This document shows positions 61,773-64,000 of a DNA stretch of 64,000 nt, piece by piece. Source of the DNA: Trichococcus shcherbakoviae (lineage in GTDB: Bacteria > Bacillota > Bacilli > Lactobacillales > Aerococcaceae); contig NZ_OY762653.1 of assembly GCF_963666195.1 (NCBI RefSeq), positions 1,612,001-1,676,000 on the forward strand, written 5' to 3'. The notes under the pieces were generated by a model that did no database searches, was not told the DNA's origin, and saw only the letters and a program-made list of their open reading frames with translations. The translations under genes and the position numbers were made by a program. Each line of letters begins with the position of its first letter. Position 1 is the first letter of the stretch.

Positions 61773-62765
61773 ATGGTGAAAACATTGATTCACAGCGGAA
61801 AAGTTGGTTTGGAAGGTTTGAAATGGGAAGACCGTGCGGAACAGCCGGCTGGACCTTTCGAGATCAAAATAAAGGTCAAAGCGGCGGGACTGAACCATCG
61901 CGATCTTTTTGCCTTGAGCCAAGTCCATGAGAAGCATCCGGTTGTCATCGGATCGGATGCTGCCGGTATCGTTGTGGCTGTCGGAGCAGAGGTGACGCGT
62001 TTCAAAATCGGTGATGAAGTGATGCTTTATCCCGGCAGTGGTTGGCGCAAGAACAGCGATACGGCTCCTGAAACCTTCACGATCCTCGGGAGTTCGGAGC
62101 AGGGGGCGATGGCGGAGGAAATCGTTGTTTCCGAAGAGAATGCTGTCCATAAACCGGCCAATCTGTCTTGGGAAGAAGCAGGCGTTTTGTCCCTGTCCGC
62201 TTTGACAGCTTACCGCGCCCTATTCACAAAAGGCGGAGTATCGGAAGGCATGAAAGTCCTGATCCCAGGCATCGGCGGCGGAGTAGCCAACTATCTGCTG
62301 CAATTCGCCAAGGCAGCTGGAGCGATAGTGTACGTCACTTCCCGTTCCCAAGAAAAATTGGGAATGGCGCTGCAGCACGGAGCCGAAAAAGGCTTGCTGC
62401 ATGATGAGGATTGGGTGGAAGCGATGGGCGGCGGAAAAGTGGACGTCGTGATCGAGTCAGTCGGAGCAGCCACTTTCGATAAGTCGCTGGATGCGGTCCG
62501 CAGAGGAGGCACAATCGTGACTTTCGGCTCATCGACTGGCGATCTGGTCACCTTCGATCTGCGGAAATTCTTTTACGGACAGTACACGCTTAAAGGTTCG
62601 ACGATGGGCAGCTTCGAAGAGTATGAAGCGATGATCCGTTTTGTCGAGGACCATGATCTCCATCCGGTAGTGGATGCCGTTTATCCGGCAGAGGAGTTCA
62701 TGGAGGCATTCCAACGGCTGGAAAATGCCGAACAGACGGGGAAAATCGCCTTGCAGATCGGCTGA
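61773..62765 (+). CDS. Zinc-binding-type alcohol dehydrogenase family oxidoreductase
   Basis: 330 residues, medium-chain dehydrogenase fold: IKIKVKAAGLNHRDLFAL, VIGSDAAGIVVAVG, VLIPGIGGGVANYLLQ (an unusual GIGGG nucleotide loop). The usual structural zinc cysteines are absent, closer to the quinone-oxidoreductase group. ATG at 61773 after GAGGAG; a GTG at 61764 is in frame but falls at the ribosome site. Unrelated to the YhdH-like gene at 39.7 kb beyond the fold. Substrate unknown. Confidence 0.85.
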   Translation: MVKTLIHSGKVGLEGLKWEDRAEQPAGPFEIKIKVKAAGLNHRDLFALSQVHEKHPVVIGSDAAGIVVAVGAEVTRFKIGDEVMLYPGSGWRKNSDTAPETFTILGSSEQGAMAEEIVVSEENAVHKPANLSWEEAGVLSLSALTAYRALFTKGGVSEGMKVLIPGIGGGVANYLLQFAKAAGAIVYVTSRSQEKLGMALQHGAEKGLLHDEDWVEAMGGGKVDVVIESVGAATFDKSLDAVRRGGTIVTFGSSTGDLVTFDLRKFFYGQYTLKGSTMGSFEEYEAMIRFVEDHDLHPVVDAVYPAEEFMEAFQRLENAEQTGKIALQIG

Positions 62766-62871
62766 TCCGTAATAAAATGGACAAAATAAATCCGGCGGGT
62801 AAGCAGAACTTCCTCAAAACGCTATGCTATACTATTTTAGAAGTCGAGCGTACTATTTGAGGAGGATTTCC

Positions 62872-63081
62872 GTGAATATCAGTGAGTTGTTGTTCATCGC
62901 ATCGATGATCACTTTAATCGTAGGATTTGTGGGTGTGGTGATGGTCATTGTATTGGGTCTGATGGATTTGATGCATATCCAATTGCGTGTCCAGGTAGAC
63001 AGGAAAAAATACATCCGTAACATCATCATCCTGTTGGTGGTCGGAGGTTTGTTGAGTACGGCCTACCTCATGATGAAATAA
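62872..63081 (+). CDS. Small two-helix membrane protein
   Basis: 69 residues from a GTG at 62872 (GAGGAGGA upstream). Two membrane segments: about 5-30 (LLFIASMITLIVGFVGVVMVI) and about 50-67 (NIIILLVVGGLLSTAYLMM), with a basic loop between (QVDRKKYIRN). No family recognised. Frame extends to 62824 without a ribosome site. Confidence 0.7.
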   Translation: MNISELLFIASMITLIVGFVGVVMVIVLGLMDLMHIQLRVQVDRKKYIRNIIILLVVGGLLSTAYLMMK

Positions 63082-63184
63082 ACAGCAGTTGATTAAATGC
63101 TTGCATTGCGCCCGCATTGCTTGTATAATCGGCTAGAAATCTATTTAAAGTAAGCTGAAAAGAATATCCAAAGTGAACTGCAGT

Positions 63185-63237
63185 CAAAGTGCTTTTCCTC
63201 CCGCTTGAACGAAGGGGAGGAGTGGGCGCTTTTTTTG
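63185..63237 (+). terminator. Terminator-like hairpin upstream of mnmE
   Basis: AAAGTGC...CCTCCC pairs with GGGAGG...GCGCTTT and is followed by seven T residues. It lies 34 bases before mnmE, so it is a stop for upstream transcription or an attenuator. Confidence 0.65.
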
Positions 63238-63270
63238 TACGCTGAAACAACCAAGAAAGGACGACAATGA

Positions 63271-64000
63271 ATGATTACAAATGAATTTGATACCATCGCC
63301 GCCATTTCGACGCCGCCTGGAGAAGGGGCCATCGGAATCGTACGTTTGAGCGGAGATCAAGCAATCCAGATAGCCGATGCCTTATACCGATTCGGTACGA
63401 AGCACTTGGCCGATGTCGCCACACACACCATCAATTACGGTCACCTTTATGATCCGCGCACAGGCGACATGATCGACGAGGTCATGGTGTCCGTCATGCA
63501 TGGACCGAAGACGTTCACCCGCGAAGATGTAGTGGAAATCAACTGCCACGGTGGTGTCGTGAGCGTCAACCGGATTCTGCAGACAATTCTCCAGAACGGC
63601 GCCCGCATGGCGGAGCCCGGGGAATTTACGAAGCGCGCCTTCCTGAACGGCCGGATCGATTTGTCTCAGGCCGAAGCGGTTATGGACTTGATCCGTGCCA
63701 AAACCGATCGTGCCATGAATGTGGCCCTGCATCAGTTGGACGGCAAATTGTCCGGTATGATCCGCGATATCCGTCAGATCATCCTGAACACATTGGCTGA
63801 GGTAGAAGTGAACATCGACTACCCGGAATACGATGACGTCGAGGAAGTGACGACGAAGCTGTTGAAGGAACGTACCATTGAAGTGCGCGGACACATCCAG
63901 CACTTGTTGGATACCGCCAAGCAAGGAAAGATCCTGCGCGAAGGGTTACAGACAGCCATCATCGGACGCCCGAACGTAGGGAAATCCAGTTTGCTGAACC
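63271..64000 (+). CDS. mnmE: tRNA modification GTPase MnmE, 3' end beyond the window
   Basis: N-terminal 243 residues: [68 protein letters not shown], and the G1 loop [14 protein letters not shown] at the window edge. With MnmG it modifies uridine-34 of several tRNAs. AAAGGA lies about 9 bases before the ATG; a closer ATG at 63267 is out of frame and ends after a few codons. Typical origin-side neighbour of jag/yidC in other genomes, here displaced by the sugar and purine genes. Confidence 0.95.
   Translation, partial: MITNEFDTIAAISTPPGEGAIGIVRLSGDQAIQIADALYRFGTKHLADVATHTINYGHLYDPRTGDMIDEVMVSVMHGPKTFTREDVVEINCHGGVVSVNRILQTILQNGARMAEPGEFTKRAFLNGRIDLSQAEAVMDLIRAKTDRAMNVALHQLDGKLSGMIRDIRQIILNTLAEVEVNIDYPEYDDVEEVTTKLLKERTIEVRGHIQHLLDTAKQGKILREGLQTAIIGRPNVGKSSLLN

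Overview
The window is a chromosomal origin region from a low- to mid-GC Gram-positive bacterium (Firmicutes, Lactobacillales). Gene order (mnmE, jag, yidC, rnpA, rpmH, dnaA, dnaN, yaaA, recF, gyrB, gyrA, rpsF, ssb, rpsR, gdpP, rplI, dnaB, purA), Shine-Dalgarno starts, a T-box, PRD/PTS regulators and TreR/PurR-type control fit that order. Coding GC looks close to 45-50%, which with the gene set suggests Carnobacteriaceae, perhaps Trichococcus. That assignment is inferred, not tested.

Layout. 1-4.2 kb (minus): arginine biosynthesis; argF, then a T-box leader in front of argC-argJ-argB (argB cut by the window edge). 4.4-9.0 kb (plus): FMN riboswitch with two terminators, then ribD-ribE-ribBA-ribH and a HAD phosphatase. 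9.0-12.0 kb: glutamine-amidotransferase-like protein, two small unknown proteins and a secreted serine hydrolase. 12.0-17.1 kb (minus): cellobiose/beta-glucoside-type PTS (IIA, IIB, IIC) behind a sigma-54 promoter, with its LevR-type sigma-54 activator upstream and only a 46-residue tail left of the 6-phospho-beta-glucosidase. 17.2-36.5 kb (minus): tRNA-Lys, purA, dnaB, rplI, gdpP, a 3-kb non-coding AT-rich block, rpsR-ssb-rpsF, gyrA, gyrB, recF, yaaA, dnaN, dnaA. At 36.5-37.1 kb the strand switches: rpmH, rnpA, yidC, jag run plus, as expected if replication starts beside dnaA. 39.7-48.1 kb: an oxidoreductase, treB-treC with TreR and cre sites, a DUF438/hemerythrin/PAS protein, a GerMN lipoprotein and treR. 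48.5-61.7 kb (plus): purEKB, purCSQLFMN, purH, purD. 61.8-64 kb: a second oxidoreductase, a small membrane protein and the start of mnmE.

How the genes work together. With purA the window encodes every enzyme from PRPP to AMP. Arginine and riboflavin pathways are controlled by RNA leaders (tRNA and FMN sensing), purine genes carry PurBox motifs, and the two sugar operons are controlled by dedicated regulators (TreR; a PRD sigma-54 activator).

Most unusual: the rpsR-gdpP gap (23.2-26.1 kb) carries parS sites and a cluster of DnaA boxes about 11-12 kb from dnaA, which has its own box clusters on both sides. One parS is the exact centre of a 48-bp perfect palindrome. No CRISPR array, rRNA operon, phage or intact insertion sequence was seen.
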